A stretch of 64,000 nt of DNA from HXMU1420-2 sp034670145 (GCA_034670145.1 JAXMOA010000001.1:124001-188000); one strand, 5' to 3'; counted from the first letter of the stretch, positions 8,016-17,298 are shown. The notes: generated by a model not told the origin, from the sequence alone. Numbers and translations: made by a program.

Positions 8016-8024
8016 GAGACAAAA

Positions 8025-10226
8025 ATGAACGACTTCACAATGACCAAGGGCGACAATGGCGTCGCAACAATCACCTGGGACGTGGCCGGCAAATCCATGA
8101 ACGTGATGCGCCTGGATGCCCTTCAGGAACTCAATGACTGCATCGACGACGCCCTGGCGGATGACGCCGTCAAAGGCATCGTCATCACCAGCGGCAAACC
8201 CGACAGTTTCGCCGGCGGAATGGACCTGACCGTCCTGGCCGGTATGCGCGACGCCGCAGGGGACAACCCGGCACAGGGGCTGTTTGACGGCACCATGCAA
8301 ATGCACGGGCTGCTGCGCAAAATCGAACTGGCGGGCATGGACCCCAAGAAAAAGAAAGGCGGCAAACCCATCGCCGCCGCGCTGCCCGGCACCGCAGCAG
8401 GCATCGGCCTCGAACTGCCGCTGGCCACGCATCGGATCTTTGTCGCCAATAATCCAAAGGCCCGCATCGGCCTGCCCGAGATCCTGGTCGGCCTGTTCCC
8501 CGGCGCGGGCGGCACCACCCGCCTGGCGCGCAAACTGGGCGCGGTCAACGCCGCACCGCTGCTGCTCGAAGGCAAGATGCTGGAACCCGCCAAGGCCAAA
8601 AGCACCGGCATCATTGACGAGGTCGTGGATGATCCGCTCGCGGCGGCCACCGAATGGGTGCTGAACGCCACCGACGCCGACCTGGTCAAACCCTGGGATG
8701 CAAAGGGCTATAAAATGCCCGGCGGCGCGCCCTATCATCCGGCTGGCTTCATGAACTTCGTTGGCGCCTCTGCCATGATCAACGGCCGCACCAAAGGCGC
8801 TTATCCTGCGCCCAAGGCCCTGCTGTCTGCCGTCTACGAAGGCGCTCTGGTCGATTTCGACACCGCCCTCAAGATCGAGGCGCGCTGGTTCACCAACCTG
8901 CTGATGAACCCCTCCTCCGGCGCCATGATGCGCTCGCTCTTTGTCAACAAGGAAGCCCTTGAAAAAGGCGCCGTGCGTCCTGATGGCGTTGCGGATCAGC
9001 GCGTTCAGAAACTGGGCGTGCTGGGCGCGGGCATGATGGGCGCGGGCATCGCGCTGGTTTCGGCTCAGGCCGGCATTCAGGTGGTGCTCATCGACCGCGA
9101 CCAGGAAGCCGCCGATCGCGGCAAGGCCTATTCCGAAACCTACATGGACAAGGGCATCAAACGCGGCAAAGCCACCCCCGAAAAGAAAGAAGCGCTGCTC
9201 AGCCTGATCACCGCAACACCGGACCTGCAGGCGCTGTCCGATTGCGACCTGATCATCGAAGCGGTCTTCGAGGACCCTGCCGTCAAGGCCGAGATGACCA
9301 AAAAGGTCGAGGCCATCATCCCCGATACCTGCATCTTTGCCTCCAACACCTCGACCCTGCCCATCACCGGCCTGTCCAAGGCCAGCGTGCGGCCCGAACA
9401 ATTCATCGGCATCCATTTCTTCTCGCCGGTGGAACGCATGTTGCTGGTCGAAATCATCAAGGGCAAAGACACTGGTGACCGCGCCGTGGCCAAAGCACTC
9501 GACTATGTGCGCCAGATCCGCAAAACGCCCATCGTGGTCAACGACGCGCGCTTCTTCTATGCCAACCGCTGCATCATCCCCTACGGCAACGAAGCCACCC
9601 GCATGATCACCGAGGGCGTCGCCCCCTGGATGCTCGACCATGCCGCCGAACAGCTGGGCTTCCCAGTGGGCCCCGTCCAGCTGGGCGATGAAACCTCCAT
9701 CGACCTGGCCGTCAAGATCATGAAAGCCACCAAGGCCGCCATGGGCAATGAATACCCCGGCTCCGAGGCGGACAACCTGATCGTCTGGATGGAAGAAGAA
9801 GGCCGCCTGGGCCGCAAATCCAAGGCCGGTTACTTCGACTATGACGAAAAAGGCAAACGTCAGGGCTATTGGAAAGGCCTACAGGACAAATACCCCCTCG
9901 CCGAACAGCAGCCTGACCTGCAAGAGGTCCAGGACCGTCTGATGTTCTCGCAAGTCCTCGAAGCCGTCCGCGCCCTCGAAGAAGGCGTCCTCGAAGATAT
10001 CCGCGAAGGCGACGTCGGCGCGATCCTGGGCTGGGGCTTTGCCCCATGGTCCGGCGGCCCGTTTGCCTGGCTCGACATGATCGGCGCCGCCTATGCCGCG
10101 GAACGCTGTGACCAGCTGGCTGAAAAATTCGGCGAACGCTTCACCTGCCCCGATCTGCTGCGCGATATGGCCGCAAAAGGAGAAAGCTTTTACGGGCGCT
10201 TTGACACGCAGGCCGCCGCAGCCTAA
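8025..10226 (+). CDS. fadJ: FadJ-type enoyl-CoA hydratase/3-hydroxyacyl-CoA dehydrogenase
   Basis: A 733-residue bifunctional enzyme catalysing hydration and then NAD-dependent oxidation in beta-oxidation. Residues 1 to about 300 form the crotonase domain (KPIAAALPGTAAGIGLELPL and GLPEILVGLFPGAGGTTRL). A Rossmann domain begins near residue 326 with the dinucleotide motif LGAGMMGAGIAL at 333-344, and two C-terminal dehydrogenase domains follow. I start at ATG 8025, since GGAG lies 7 bases upstream and residues before it are encoded by the repeat element. The gene is followed closely by a strong terminator hairpin. Confidence 0.93.
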   Translation: MNDFTMTKGDNGVATITWDVAGKSMNVMRLDALQELNDCIDDALADDAVKGIVITSGKPDSFAGGMDLTVLAGMRDAAGDNPAQGLFDGTMQMHGLLRKIELAGMDPKKKKGGKPIAAALPGTAAGIGLELPLATHRIFVANNPKARIGLPEILVGLFPGAGGTTRLARKLGAVNAAPLLLEGKMLEPAKAKSTGIIDEVVDDPLAAATEWVLNATDADLVKPWDAKGYKMPGGAPYHPAGFMNFVGASAMINGRTKGAYPAPKALLSAVYEGALVDFDTALKIEARWFTNLLMNPSSGAMMRSLFVNKEALEKGAVRPDGVADQRVQKLGVLGAGMMGAGIALVSAQAGIQVVLIDRDQEAADRGKAYSETYMDKGIKRGKATPEKKEALLSLITATPDLQALSDCDLIIEAVFEDPAVKAEMTKKVEAIIPDTCIFASNTSTLPITGLSKASVRPEQFIGIHFFSPVERMLLVEIIKGKDTGDRAVAKALDYVRQIRKTPIVVNDARFFYANRCIIPYGNEATRMITEGVAPWMLDHAAEQLGFPVGPVQLGDETSIDLAVKIMKATKAAMGNEYPGSEADNLIVWMEEEGRLGRKSKAGYFDYDEKGKRQGYWKGLQDKYPLAEQQPDLQEVQDRLMFSQVLEAVRALEEGVLEDIREGDVGAILGWGFAPWSGGPFAWLDMIGAAYAAERCDQLAEKFGERFTCPDLLRDMAAKGESFYGRFDTQAAAA

Positions 10227-10236
10227 TCCGGGGTCT

Positions 10237-11208
10237 ATGACAGACACCCCATCCAACGCACAAAGCCGGCCAGGGGTCATGCCCTGGCCGGCTGTTTTTT
10301 TGCTGATCGCCCTCTTGGCCATCGGCATCATACCCGGTGCCATGCTCGCCGGTGACAACGCCGGCGCCGTGGTGCTCGGCGTTCTGGCCGGGGTGTTTTC
10401 CTCCCTCGTCAGCCCCAAACGCCAGATCCCCTGGCCGCTGATCGCAGGCGGGCTCGCCCTGGGTCTTATGGTCCTGTTTCCCACGCGCCCGGCCCTGTTC
10501 CTGTTCGCCATCAGCCTCAGCGCCATCTGCGGATGGGAGACCACCAAAACCGGCGGCCGCTCTGGCGTCATGGCCCTGTTCCTCTGCGTCGGATTGCAAC
10601 TGACCCCCGCCATGCCCCCGCTAGAGCAGGCCGCCCTGCCCGCCCTGCTGGGCCTCGCCTTTGGCTGGCTCGCCACCCAGGCAACGCCACTCGCCGGTCA
10701 GGCCTGCCAGCCCCCCGCCCCGCTGCGCTTCGGCGTCGGCATCGCCGTCTTCCTCAGCGCCGGACTCGCCATCGCCGTCTTTGCCATCCACCATGTCCAG
10801 GAAAGCCTCGCCCATTGGCTCGCCATGCTTTTCCTGCTGCGCGCCATGGCCCCACCGGGCGAATTGATTTCCGGAGCTGTCCGCTTTGGCATCGGCACGA
10901 TCACAGGCAGCCTCGTCGCGCTGCTGCTGATCACCCTCGGCCTGCCGCCAACACTCATGCTGGCAGGTGGCGGCCTGATGTTCCTGATGGGCCTGCGTAT
11001 GCTGCCACACCCATGGCCCTACGCCCCGGCGGCCTTCTCGGCGGCCGTACTCATGGCCACAGCCCCCTCCATCCACGCCGCAATCTTCCGGATCGAGGCC
11101 GCCGTCTTCGCCGTCTTCATCAGCACCGCCCTCGCCACAATGTTCGCCGTGGTATGGACAGCGGTAGAACGGGCTCAGGCCAGCAAGGCAACCTCTTCGG
11201 GATCATAG
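10237..11208 (+). CDS. FUSC-like integral membrane protein
   Basis: A 323-residue protein made of about ten hydrophobic helices. The second half, from HWLAMLFLLRAMAPP through RFGIGTITGSLVALLL, resembles the FUSC/aromatic acid exporter type of transporter core, but identification is tentative. ATG 10237 gives the full frame but has only a weak ribosome site. A second ATG at 10279 lies inside a terminator hairpin (10264-10301) that is itself part of the coding sequence. The 3' end overlaps the opposite-strand Hint-domain gene by 34 bases. Confidence 0.72.
   Translation: MTDTPSNAQSRPGVMPWPAVFLLIALLAIGIIPGAMLAGDNAGAVVLGVLAGVFSSLVSPKRQIPWPLIAGGLALGLMVLFPTRPALFLFAISLSAICGWETTKTGGRSGVMALFLCVGLQLTPAMPPLEQAALPALLGLAFGWLATQATPLAGQACQPPAPLRFGVGIAVFLSAGLAIAVFAIHHVQESLAHWLAMLFLLRAMAPPGELISGAVRFGIGTITGSLVALLLITLGLPPTLMLAGGGLMFLMGLRMLPHPWPYAPAAFSAAVLMATAPSIHAAIFRIEAAVFAVFISTALATMFAVVWTAVERAQASKATSSGS
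10264..10301 (+). terminator. Strong intrinsic terminator inside the FUSC-like 5' coding region
   Basis: A perfect 12-bp GC-rich stem, AGCCGGCCAGGG with CCCTGGCCGGCT, encloses the loop GTCATG and is followed by G and seven T residues. It begins 38 bases after the fadJ stop, where the beta-oxidation operon would be expected to end. It also encodes residues 10-22 of the next gene, so it may act as an attenuator melted by translating ribosomes. Confidence 0.85.
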
Positions 11209-11852
11209 GCCAGGCCGCGCCCGCCATCCAGCGCGACCATGGATTCAACCATATCGCGCGCCCCGCCATCATCCAGGATGGTGTAAATCTCGTCCCCATC
11301 CAGCGCCGATTCCGTCAGGAAATCCAGCGGATGCGGACAATGCGCCAACATGCCTCCCTGAACATAGACAACCTCGTCGCGCTCAAAGAACAAAACCGTG
11401 GCTTCCAATGCCTCCTCCGGCGCCTTCTGGCAGATACCGCGAAACCCGATCAGGGCATGCGCCATCACAACCGCAAAAGGATCGCCCAGCGCATCCTGCG
11501 CCTCGTCGCTTTCAACCAACAGCCCCTGATCCGGCATCAGCCACAGATCACAGCGATTGTACAAAGCGCCATGCGGGACAAAAACCGGCAAAGTGCTGGG
11601 ATGCGAATGGCCATAATCGCCAAATGTCAGCGTCTGACGCTGAATATCGGTGATCACCTGCATCCCATTGTCAAAGGTCAGCACCCGGTCGCCGACGCTC
11701 AGCGCCTCAACCTTGCGCCACCCCATACTCGAGGCAACCAACGTCCCGGCCAACAATCCGCTTTGTCCGCTGTCCAATCCGAAACCACCTGGCAGGGCGA
11801 TTTCGGATCCCCATTCGGACCCTTCATTTCCGCTTTTGAACCAATCAAACAT
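11175..11852 (-). CDS. Hint (Hedgehog/intein-like) domain protein
   Basis: A 225-residue protein with a Hint module from about residue 33. The segment GLLAGTLVASSMGWRKVEAL followed by GDRVLTFDNG is the usual start of the Rhodobacterales Hint domain. The position of the autoprocessing Cys/Ser is occupied by Gly/Thr in LLAGTLV, so self-cleavage is doubtful. No signal peptide is visible. Bacterial Hint proteins of this type are common but of unknown function. Its 3' end overlaps the FUSC-like gene antisense. Confidence 0.8.
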   Translation of the reverse strand: MFDWFKSGNEGSEWGSEIALPGGFGLDSGQSGLLAGTLVASSMGWRKVEALSVGDRVLTFDNGMQVITDIQRQTLTFGDYGHSHPSTLPVFVPHGALYNRCDLWLMPDQGLLVESDEAQDALGDPFAVVMAHALIGFRGICQKAPEEALEATVLFFERDEVVYVQGGMLAHCPHPLDFLTESALDGDEIYTILDDGGARDMVESMVALDGGRGLAYDPEEVALLA

Positions 11853-12036
11853 TTCTTCTTCCCCAGATGCTCCCAGGGTCTTCTGCCCTGGATCGGCAAG
11901 GTCAAAGCTGAGTGATTCTCGTGGTCACCACATGCCGACAAAATGACAAGTTTGGGGCACCAATATGAAATTTGGCAACAATCCTATGGTTCCAGACCGG
12001 ACCGCTGCCAATCCCGCATCAATCGGCCCAGTTCCC

Positions 12037-12684
12037 TCACTCAAACCGATAGGCAAAGCGTTCAATGTCAGGGCCACAATCCTGCGCGATGATCTGCGCC
12101 GTCTGCGCGCTGTAATAGCCGCGATAATCCCGCGCCCGCTCAGAGGTGTTGATCCGCTCCAGCCGCAGGGCAAACCCCAGATGCGCCTCCACCGGGGCGA
12201 CATCCTCTTCGAAATGCTCCACCCGAATATAGGCCGCACATTGCTCCTGCCCATCCGCGCGCCGCATGTAGCGCGCCGCCGTGCCTGACTTCTGCGCGGC
12301 GCGGGTCGCGGGATGGGCCACAAAATCGCCAAACTCCAACGCCCCCGCCAATCGCACCGCCGCATGATCAAACCGCTGATCGCGCAGCCAATGGTAATAG
12401 CTCACCATCCGGTCCCAGGGATTGCGCACCATGGTAAAGGCGAACATCTGCTCCAGAACCCCTGGCGCCAACACACCATCAATATCCGCCAGCGTCGAAT
12501 GCTTCCACAACCGCCCCCGGCTCTGAACCGCTTTCAACCGGCGGCGACGCTTGCGCGCTTTGGGCGTGTCGCCCAGCATGATGTCATCCTTCATCGCCCG
12601 TTCCTCCAGCGCCAGCGCCATCGCCGTGCCTCCGGTCTTGGGAATATGAACAAAAACGTAGTTGCGCCCGGTGCTGATGATCAT
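12037..12684 (-). CDS. Sulfotransferase family protein
   Basis: A 215-residue cytosolic protein of the carbohydrate sulfotransferase type, expected to move sulfate from PAPS to a glycan or similar acceptor. The 5'-phosphosulfate loop is in HIPKTGGT (residues 13-20) and the 3'-phosphate site in VRNPWDRMVSYY (R87, S94). An Arg/Lys-rich stretch (PKARKRRRRLKAV) follows the first loop. The frame is open upstream to 12858, but the family start MIIS..YVFVHIPKTGG fits ATG 12684. No strong ribosome site is visible. Acceptor unknown; surface polysaccharide is a guess. Confidence 0.85.
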   Translation of the reverse strand: MIISTGRNYVFVHIPKTGGTAMALALEERAMKDDIMLGDTPKARKRRRRLKAVQSRGRLWKHSTLADIDGVLAPGVLEQMFAFTMVRNPWDRMVSYYHWLRDQRFDHAAVRLAGALEFGDFVAHPATRAAQKSGTAARYMRRADGQEQCAAYIRVEHFEEDVAPVEAHLGFALRLERINTSERARDYRGYYSAQTAQIIAQDCGPDIERFAYRFE

Positions 12685-12811
12685 CCCACATAGATACCTG
12701 ACCCGCCCCCCAACGCAATGATCCCGCAGCATGGTCTTTTCAACTGCGCGCTCTTGGCCCACTATCCCTTTCTGACGAGCACAAAAGACAGTATTTCTAG
12801 CGGAGGGACCC

Positions 12812-14440
12812 ATGGGCTGGATGCAAGACGAACGCGGACTCGAAAAGACGGCCGCCAATTACACACCACTCACCCCCCTCTCCTCGCTGCAACGCGCGGC
12901 GCTGATCTATCGTGACGAAATGGCCGTGGTCTATGGCAGCCACCGCAAAACCTATGGCGAATACACCCAACGCTGCACACAGCTGGCCTCGGCCCTCGTG
13001 CAAAAAGGTATCCGCCCGGGCGATGTCGTCTCGACGATGATCCCCAACCTGCCCCCCCAGGCCGAGGCCCATTTCGGCGTCCCCGCCTGTGCCGGCGTGC
13101 TCAACACCATCAACACCCGGCTCGACGCCGACACAGTCGCCTATATCTTCGAACACAGCGAGTCCCGCATCGCCCTCATCGACACCCAATTCCTGCCCAC
13201 AGCCGAGGCCGCCCTCGCCCTGATGTCCGGCTCTGGCCCGGAACTGATCGAGGTGCCCGACCCCCAGGCCGGCTATCCCGCCACCGGCCGCTACCAGACC
13301 TACGAAGAGCTGCTGGAAACCGGCGATCCCAGCTTCTCCTGGATCATGCCCGAGGATGAATGGGAATCGATCTGCCTCAACTACACCTCCGGCACCACCG
13401 GCCGGCCCAAAGGCGTGGTCTACCATCACCGCGGCGCCTATCTGAACGCGATGGGCCAGATCATCAGCTGGCGCATGATCCTGCGCCCGCGCTATCTCAC
13501 CATCGTGCCGCTGTTTCACTGCAACGGTTGGTGCCACACCTGGATGATGCCAATGGTCGCCGGCACGCTCATCTGCTGCCGCGACATCACCGCCCCCGCC
13601 ATTTTCGCCGCCATCGCCGACGAAAAAGCCACCCATTTCGGCGGCGCCCCCATCGTGCTCAACATGCTGGTCAACGCCCCCGAGGACGAACGCCGCGCCT
13701 TTGACCACACGGTCGAGGTCTTCACCGCCGGCGCCCCCCCGGCCCCCGCCACCCTGTCCAAGATCGAGCCTATGGGCTTCAACGTCACCCAGGTCTACGG
13801 GCTGACCGAAACCTACGGGCCCGCCACCGAATGCACCTGGGGCCCACATTGGGACGACCTCCAGGGGGCCGACCGCGCCGCGATCAAGGCCCGCCAGGGC
13901 GTCGCCATGCCGATCTTCGAACATATCACCGTGGTCAACCCCGACATGACCCAGACCCCGATGGACGGCAAAACCCAAGGCGAAATCGTCATGCGCGGCA
14001 ATGGCGTCATGAAAGGCTACCTCAAGAACCCCGAAGCCACAGCCGAAGCCTTCCAGGGCGGCTATTTCCACTCCGGCGACCTCGCCATTCAACACCCCGA
14101 CAGCTACATCCAGATCCAGGACCGCTCCAAGGACATCATCATCTCCGGCGGCGAAAACATCAGCTCCGTCGAAGTCGAAGGCGCCCTGATGGAACATCCC
14201 GATGTCCTCCTGGCCGCCGTGGTCGCCAAACCCGACGAAAAATGGGGCGAAGTCCCCTGCGCCTTTGTCGAGCTCAAACCCGGCGCCACCACCCAAGAGG
14301 CCGACCTGATCGCCTTTTCCCGCCAGTCCCTGGCCAGCTTCAAGGCACCAAAACGCGTCATCTTTCACGAATTGCCTAAAACCTCGACCGGCAAGATCCA
14401 GAAATTCGCCCTGCGCGACCACGCCAAGACCCTGGATTGA
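12812..14440 (+). CDS. Acyl-CoA synthetase, DmdB-type AMP-dependent ligase
   Basis: A 542-residue ANL-superfamily enzyme that activates a carboxylate through an acyl-adenylate. The P-loop YTSGTTGRPKGV starts at residue 191. The adenine-binding part TQVYGLTETYGP, the hinge IQDRSKDIIISGGENISS and the catalytic lysine K528 in TSTGKIQ are all present. Opening residues MGWMQDE..LEKTAANYTPLTP and the length match roseobacter ligases of the methylmercaptopropionyl-CoA ligase (DmdB) group, which also accept short and medium fatty acids. GGAGGGACCC precedes the ATG. It is divergent from the sulfotransferase. Confidence 0.88.
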   Translation: MGWMQDERGLEKTAANYTPLTPLSSLQRAALIYRDEMAVVYGSHRKTYGEYTQRCTQLASALVQKGIRPGDVVSTMIPNLPPQAEAHFGVPACAGVLNTINTRLDADTVAYIFEHSESRIALIDTQFLPTAEAALALMSGSGPELIEVPDPQAGYPATGRYQTYEELLETGDPSFSWIMPEDEWESICLNYTSGTTGRPKGVVYHHRGAYLNAMGQIISWRMILRPRYLTIVPLFHCNGWCHTWMMPMVAGTLICCRDITAPAIFAAIADEKATHFGGAPIVLNMLVNAPEDERRAFDHTVEVFTAGAPPAPATLSKIEPMGFNVTQVYGLTETYGPATECTWGPHWDDLQGADRAAIKARQGVAMPIFEHITVVNPDMTQTPMDGKTQGEIVMRGNGVMKGYLKNPEATAEAFQGGYFHSGDLAIQHPDSYIQIQDRSKDIIISGGENISSVEVEGALMEHPDVLLAAVVAKPDEKWGEVPCAFVELKPGATTQEADLIAFSRQSLASFKAPKRVIFHELPKTSTGKIQKFALRDHAKTLD

Positions 14441-14515
14441 GCCAGCCGTTTACCCGCCAACCGCTTGTGTGATAGGATCGCTTCAACCGAGGCTGAGCAG
14501 AGCCAACCAAAACCA

Positions 14516-15529
14516 ATGACCGCCCTGCGCGAATATCAACGGCTAGAGGCAACCGCGCTCTGGCGACAAACGCCGTCCGATCAGCGGCGCGAAGTTGTCG
14601 TGTCCATCGGGGATGCAACGCTCACCATTACCGACCTCAAGAACCAGGCCCTGACCCATTGGTCCCTGGCCGCCGTCGACCGCATCAACCCAGGCCAAAA
14701 CCCGGCCATCTTCTCGCCCGACGGCGATCCCGACGAAACCCTCGAACTGGCCGAGGAAGAGGCCGAAATGATTGCAGCCATCGAACGGCTGCGCCACGCG
14801 GTCGAACGCGCCCGCCCGCATCCCGGGCGCTTGCGCCTGTTCAGCGGGCTCGCCGCGCTGTTTGTAGTGCTCGCCGTAACCGTCTTGTGGCTGCCGGATG
14901 CGCTTATCACCCATACGCTGTCTGTCGTGCCCCAGATCAAACGCCAGGAAATCGGCGCCGATCTGGTCACCAGCATCCAGCGCGTGACCGGCCCGGCCTG
15001 CGAAACCGGCGATGCCCGCGCCGCCGTCAACCGGCTCCAGACCCGCACAGGCGTGCGCAAGATCGTCGTGCTCCAAACCGGCGTCGACTTCAGCCGCCAT
15101 TTGCCCGGCGGCATCATTGTCCTGAACAAGGCCCTCATCGAAGACTTCGAAGACCCCGCCGTTGTCGCCGGCTTTGTCCTGAATGAACGCGTGCGCAGCC
15201 AGCAAACCGATCCGCTGCGCCACCTGCTCGAGGCCAGCGGCCCATTGTCCGCCTTCCGCCTGCTGACAACCGGCTCGCTCGACCCGCAAACGCTCGACGA
15301 CTACGCCACCTTTGTGCTGACCGAAACCCGCCCGCCCCTGGCAGATCCCGACCTGCTCGCCGCCTTTGCCGCGGCTGGCGTGCCCTCGACCCCTTATGCC
15401 TATGCCCGCGACGTGACCGGCGAAACCGTACTCGGCCTGATCGAGGCCGACCCCCTCACCGGCCAATCCCCAACCCCGGTCCTGGCTGACCGCGACTGGA
15501 TTCTGCTCCAGAACATCTGCGGCGGCTGA
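14516..15529 (+). CDS. Single-pass membrane protein resembling an inactive M48 protease
   Basis: A 337-residue hypothetical protein with a cytoplasmic N-terminal part (1-105), one membrane helix (107-128) and a C-terminal domain. HLPGGIIVLNKALIEDFEDP (195-214) looks like the LPGG strand-helix just before the zinc motif of M48 peptidases. Where HExxH is expected it has NERVR (223-227), so both zinc histidines are missing. I start at ATG 14516; the frame is open from 14465, and neither start has a good ribosome site. Function unknown, family link tentative. Confidence 0.6.
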   Translation: MTALREYQRLEATALWRQTPSDQRREVVVSIGDATLTITDLKNQALTHWSLAAVDRINPGQNPAIFSPDGDPDETLELAEEEAEMIAAIERLRHAVERARPHPGRLRLFSGLAALFVVLAVTVLWLPDALITHTLSVVPQIKRQEIGADLVTSIQRVTGPACETGDARAAVNRLQTRTGVRKIVVLQTGVDFSRHLPGGIIVLNKALIEDFEDPAVVAGFVLNERVRSQQTDPLRHLLEASGPLSAFRLLTTGSLDPQTLDDYATFVLTETRPPLADPDLLAAFAAAGVPSTPYAYARDVTGETVLGLIEADPLTGQSPTPVLADRDWILLQNICGG

Positions 15530-15544
15530 CACCAAAACATCCTC

Positions 15545-16618
15545 CTACCGTGCCACCCCGCCCTGCTCGTCAGGCGTGCGCCGCTCCACCGCGTCCGGCG
15601 CGCGGCGATCATTGGCCACCGAGGCCCCCTCGCCAAACAATTTATCGCGCGGCTCAAAGAACCGAAAACAGCCGCGCCCGGCATCCTTGGCCGAATACAA
15701 GGCCGCATCCGCATCTTCGATCAGCTTGTCAAGCTGCCAATCCGGCCGCTGGTTCGACAGGGCAATCCCGATGCTGGCCGAAACCTGACACTGCTGATCC
15801 CCAAACTGGATTGGCTCCTCCAGCCGATTGATCAGACGCCGCGCAATTGCGCTCAGCCGGCTGTGGTCGCTGATATTGCTCAGGATCAGCACAAATTCAT
15901 CGCCTCCAACCCGCGCCACCGTGTCTCTGTCGCGGGTTTCCTGCACCATCCGCTGCGCCACCTTCTGCAACACATGATCGCCCGCCGCATGGCCCAGCGT
16001 GTCATTGACCGATTTGAAATAATCCAGATCCAGATGCATCAGCGCAAAGCTCGTCTCCGCGCTGCTCAACCGGGTCATGATATGGTCCAGCGCCCGGCGG
16101 TTCTTCAGCCCGGTTAACGTATCGGTAAACGCCTGCTCCTCTGCCGCGATCCTGGCCCCCTGCAATCGCGTGTTCAAATGCCGCGAGGCGTCCATCGCAG
16201 CCGCGTTCGCCTCAACCAGAAACAGCATTTCAACCGTCAGATCCGTCGCCGCAAAATCCGTGCCCGTCAGCGCATAATCACGCACCGCTTCAATCACCGA
16301 TATGCCGGGCGACAGGTTCACCACCGCGCCGCCCCCCGCGACCCCCACGACCGAGCCGATCATCGACGTCCGCGGCGGCGTGCGAAACTGCAAATGCAAC
16401 TTGGTTCCCGTCAGCTTCAGCATCTCGGCCAAAGTGGTGACGCGCCGTGGTCGATCCAGTTGGAAAACCTCCAGAAACCGCTGCCCGACCAGATCCGTTT
16501 CAGGTCGGAACTTTCCCAAAGTCTCGCCACAGGCCACGATATGACCTGTCCGATCCAGCCGCGCATGCATCGGGCAGAACGCCTGCAATACGTGGTCCAT
16601 ATCGCCCCAGTCGCTCAT
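15545..16618 (-). CDS. HNOBA-GGDEF diguanylate cyclase
   Basis: A 357-residue cytosolic c-di-GMP synthase. Residues 1 to about 160 match the heme-NO-binding-associated (HNOBA) PAS-like domain, including LDRTGHIVACGETL and the linker DYALTGTDFAATDLTVEMLF. A GGDEF domain follows with the active site RVGGDEF (GGDEF 238-242), and RDRD at 229-232 can serve as the product-inhibition I-site. The start overlaps the end of the H-NOX-like gene by 4 bases (ATGA), the usual arrangement for a sensor and its partner. Confidence 0.9.
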   Translation of the reverse strand: MSDWGDMDHVLQAFCPMHARLDRTGHIVACGETLGKFRPETDLVGQRFLEVFQLDRPRRVTTLAEMLKLTGTKLHLQFRTPPRTSMIGSVVGVAGGGAVVNLSPGISVIEAVRDYALTGTDFAATDLTVEMLFLVEANAAAMDASRHLNTRLQGARIAAEEQAFTDTLTGLKNRRALDHIMTRLSSAETSFALMHLDLDYFKSVNDTLGHAAGDHVLQKVAQRMVQETRDRDTVARVGGDEFVLILSNISDHSRLSAIARRLINRLEEPIQFGDQQCQVSASIGIALSNQRPDWQLDKLIEDADAALYSAKDAGRGCFRFFEPRDKLFGEGASVANDRRAPDAVERRTPDEQGGVAR

Positions 16619-17202
16619 GCGTCCCGCGCCCCCAGATCAAACTCCCGCCCGGCGGCAAAGCTCAGCTCGACCAACCGGATCGAGATCGTGTGGCTGCCCT
16701 GGTTCTGGCCCTGATACTCCAACAGGGCCAAGGCCCCGTAATCATCCGCCATCGCCCGCAGGATTCCCATGATAACACTGGCAAACCCGGGCATCCCCGG
16801 CGCCACCGTCAGGGTGAATTCGCCCGGTGCATGTTCGCGCAGCTCCAGCGCCGGCAGTTCCAGATCCGAGATCGCCAGCCGCGCCCGATCCGGCAAATCA
16901 TCCAGCGAATGCAGGAAATCGGCATAGGTCACACCGCTGAACCGCAGCAGGCGTCGCAAGCGTGTCACCTGAGGATGTGACACCAGATGCGTGCCCAGAT
17001 CCTCCAGAATATCGTCCAGATCCCGGTTCAATTCGCGGCCCAGCGCCGCCAGAATGTCACGCGTCAGCGCCGCGTCATAGACCAGCATTGCCTCGAATTC
17101 CGAGAAATCCAGCCCCGCGTCGCGCGTGACCGATTGCCATCGCGCCTCGCCGTAGGTCTGACAGACAAATGTTTGTATCGCTTTATTGATCAGTCCATGC
17201 AT
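16615..17202 (-). CDS. H-NOX-like protein lacking the heme ligands
   Basis: A 195-residue protein with the H-NOX start (MHGLINKAIQTFV, YGEARW) and typical length. In classical H-NOX the proximal heme ligand lies in a DEVH-like context and a YxSxR motif holds the propionates. Aligning by eye to Thermoanaerobacter H-NOX, the histidine becomes Pro104 (DDLP) and Y/S/R become Ala, Gly and Pro in VAPGMPGF. His98 is nearby but off register. It probably does not bind heme the classical way. It overlaps the HNOBA-GGDEF gene and likely regulates it. Confidence 0.82.
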   Translation of the reverse strand: MHGLINKAIQTFVCQTYGEARWQSVTRDAGLDFSEFEAMLVYDAALTRDILAALGRELNRDLDDILEDLGTHLVSHPQVTRLRRLLRFSGVTYADFLHSLDDLPDRARLAISDLELPALELREHAPGEFTLTVAPGMPGFASVIMGILRAMADDYGALALLEYQGQNQGSHTISIRLVELSFAAGREFDLGARDA

Positions 17203-17298
17203 TGGCTCACCCGTGTTCCCACTCGGGGGCCATATTCGAACGCGAGCCTTAACAAAGCGCCAACAGTTAAAATTGTGCGGGAATAAACTGTCGGAGGA

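Noticed and set aside
7938..9641. 567-codon open frame on the minus strand
   Set aside because: Antisense to fadJ, without a domain or a start signal.
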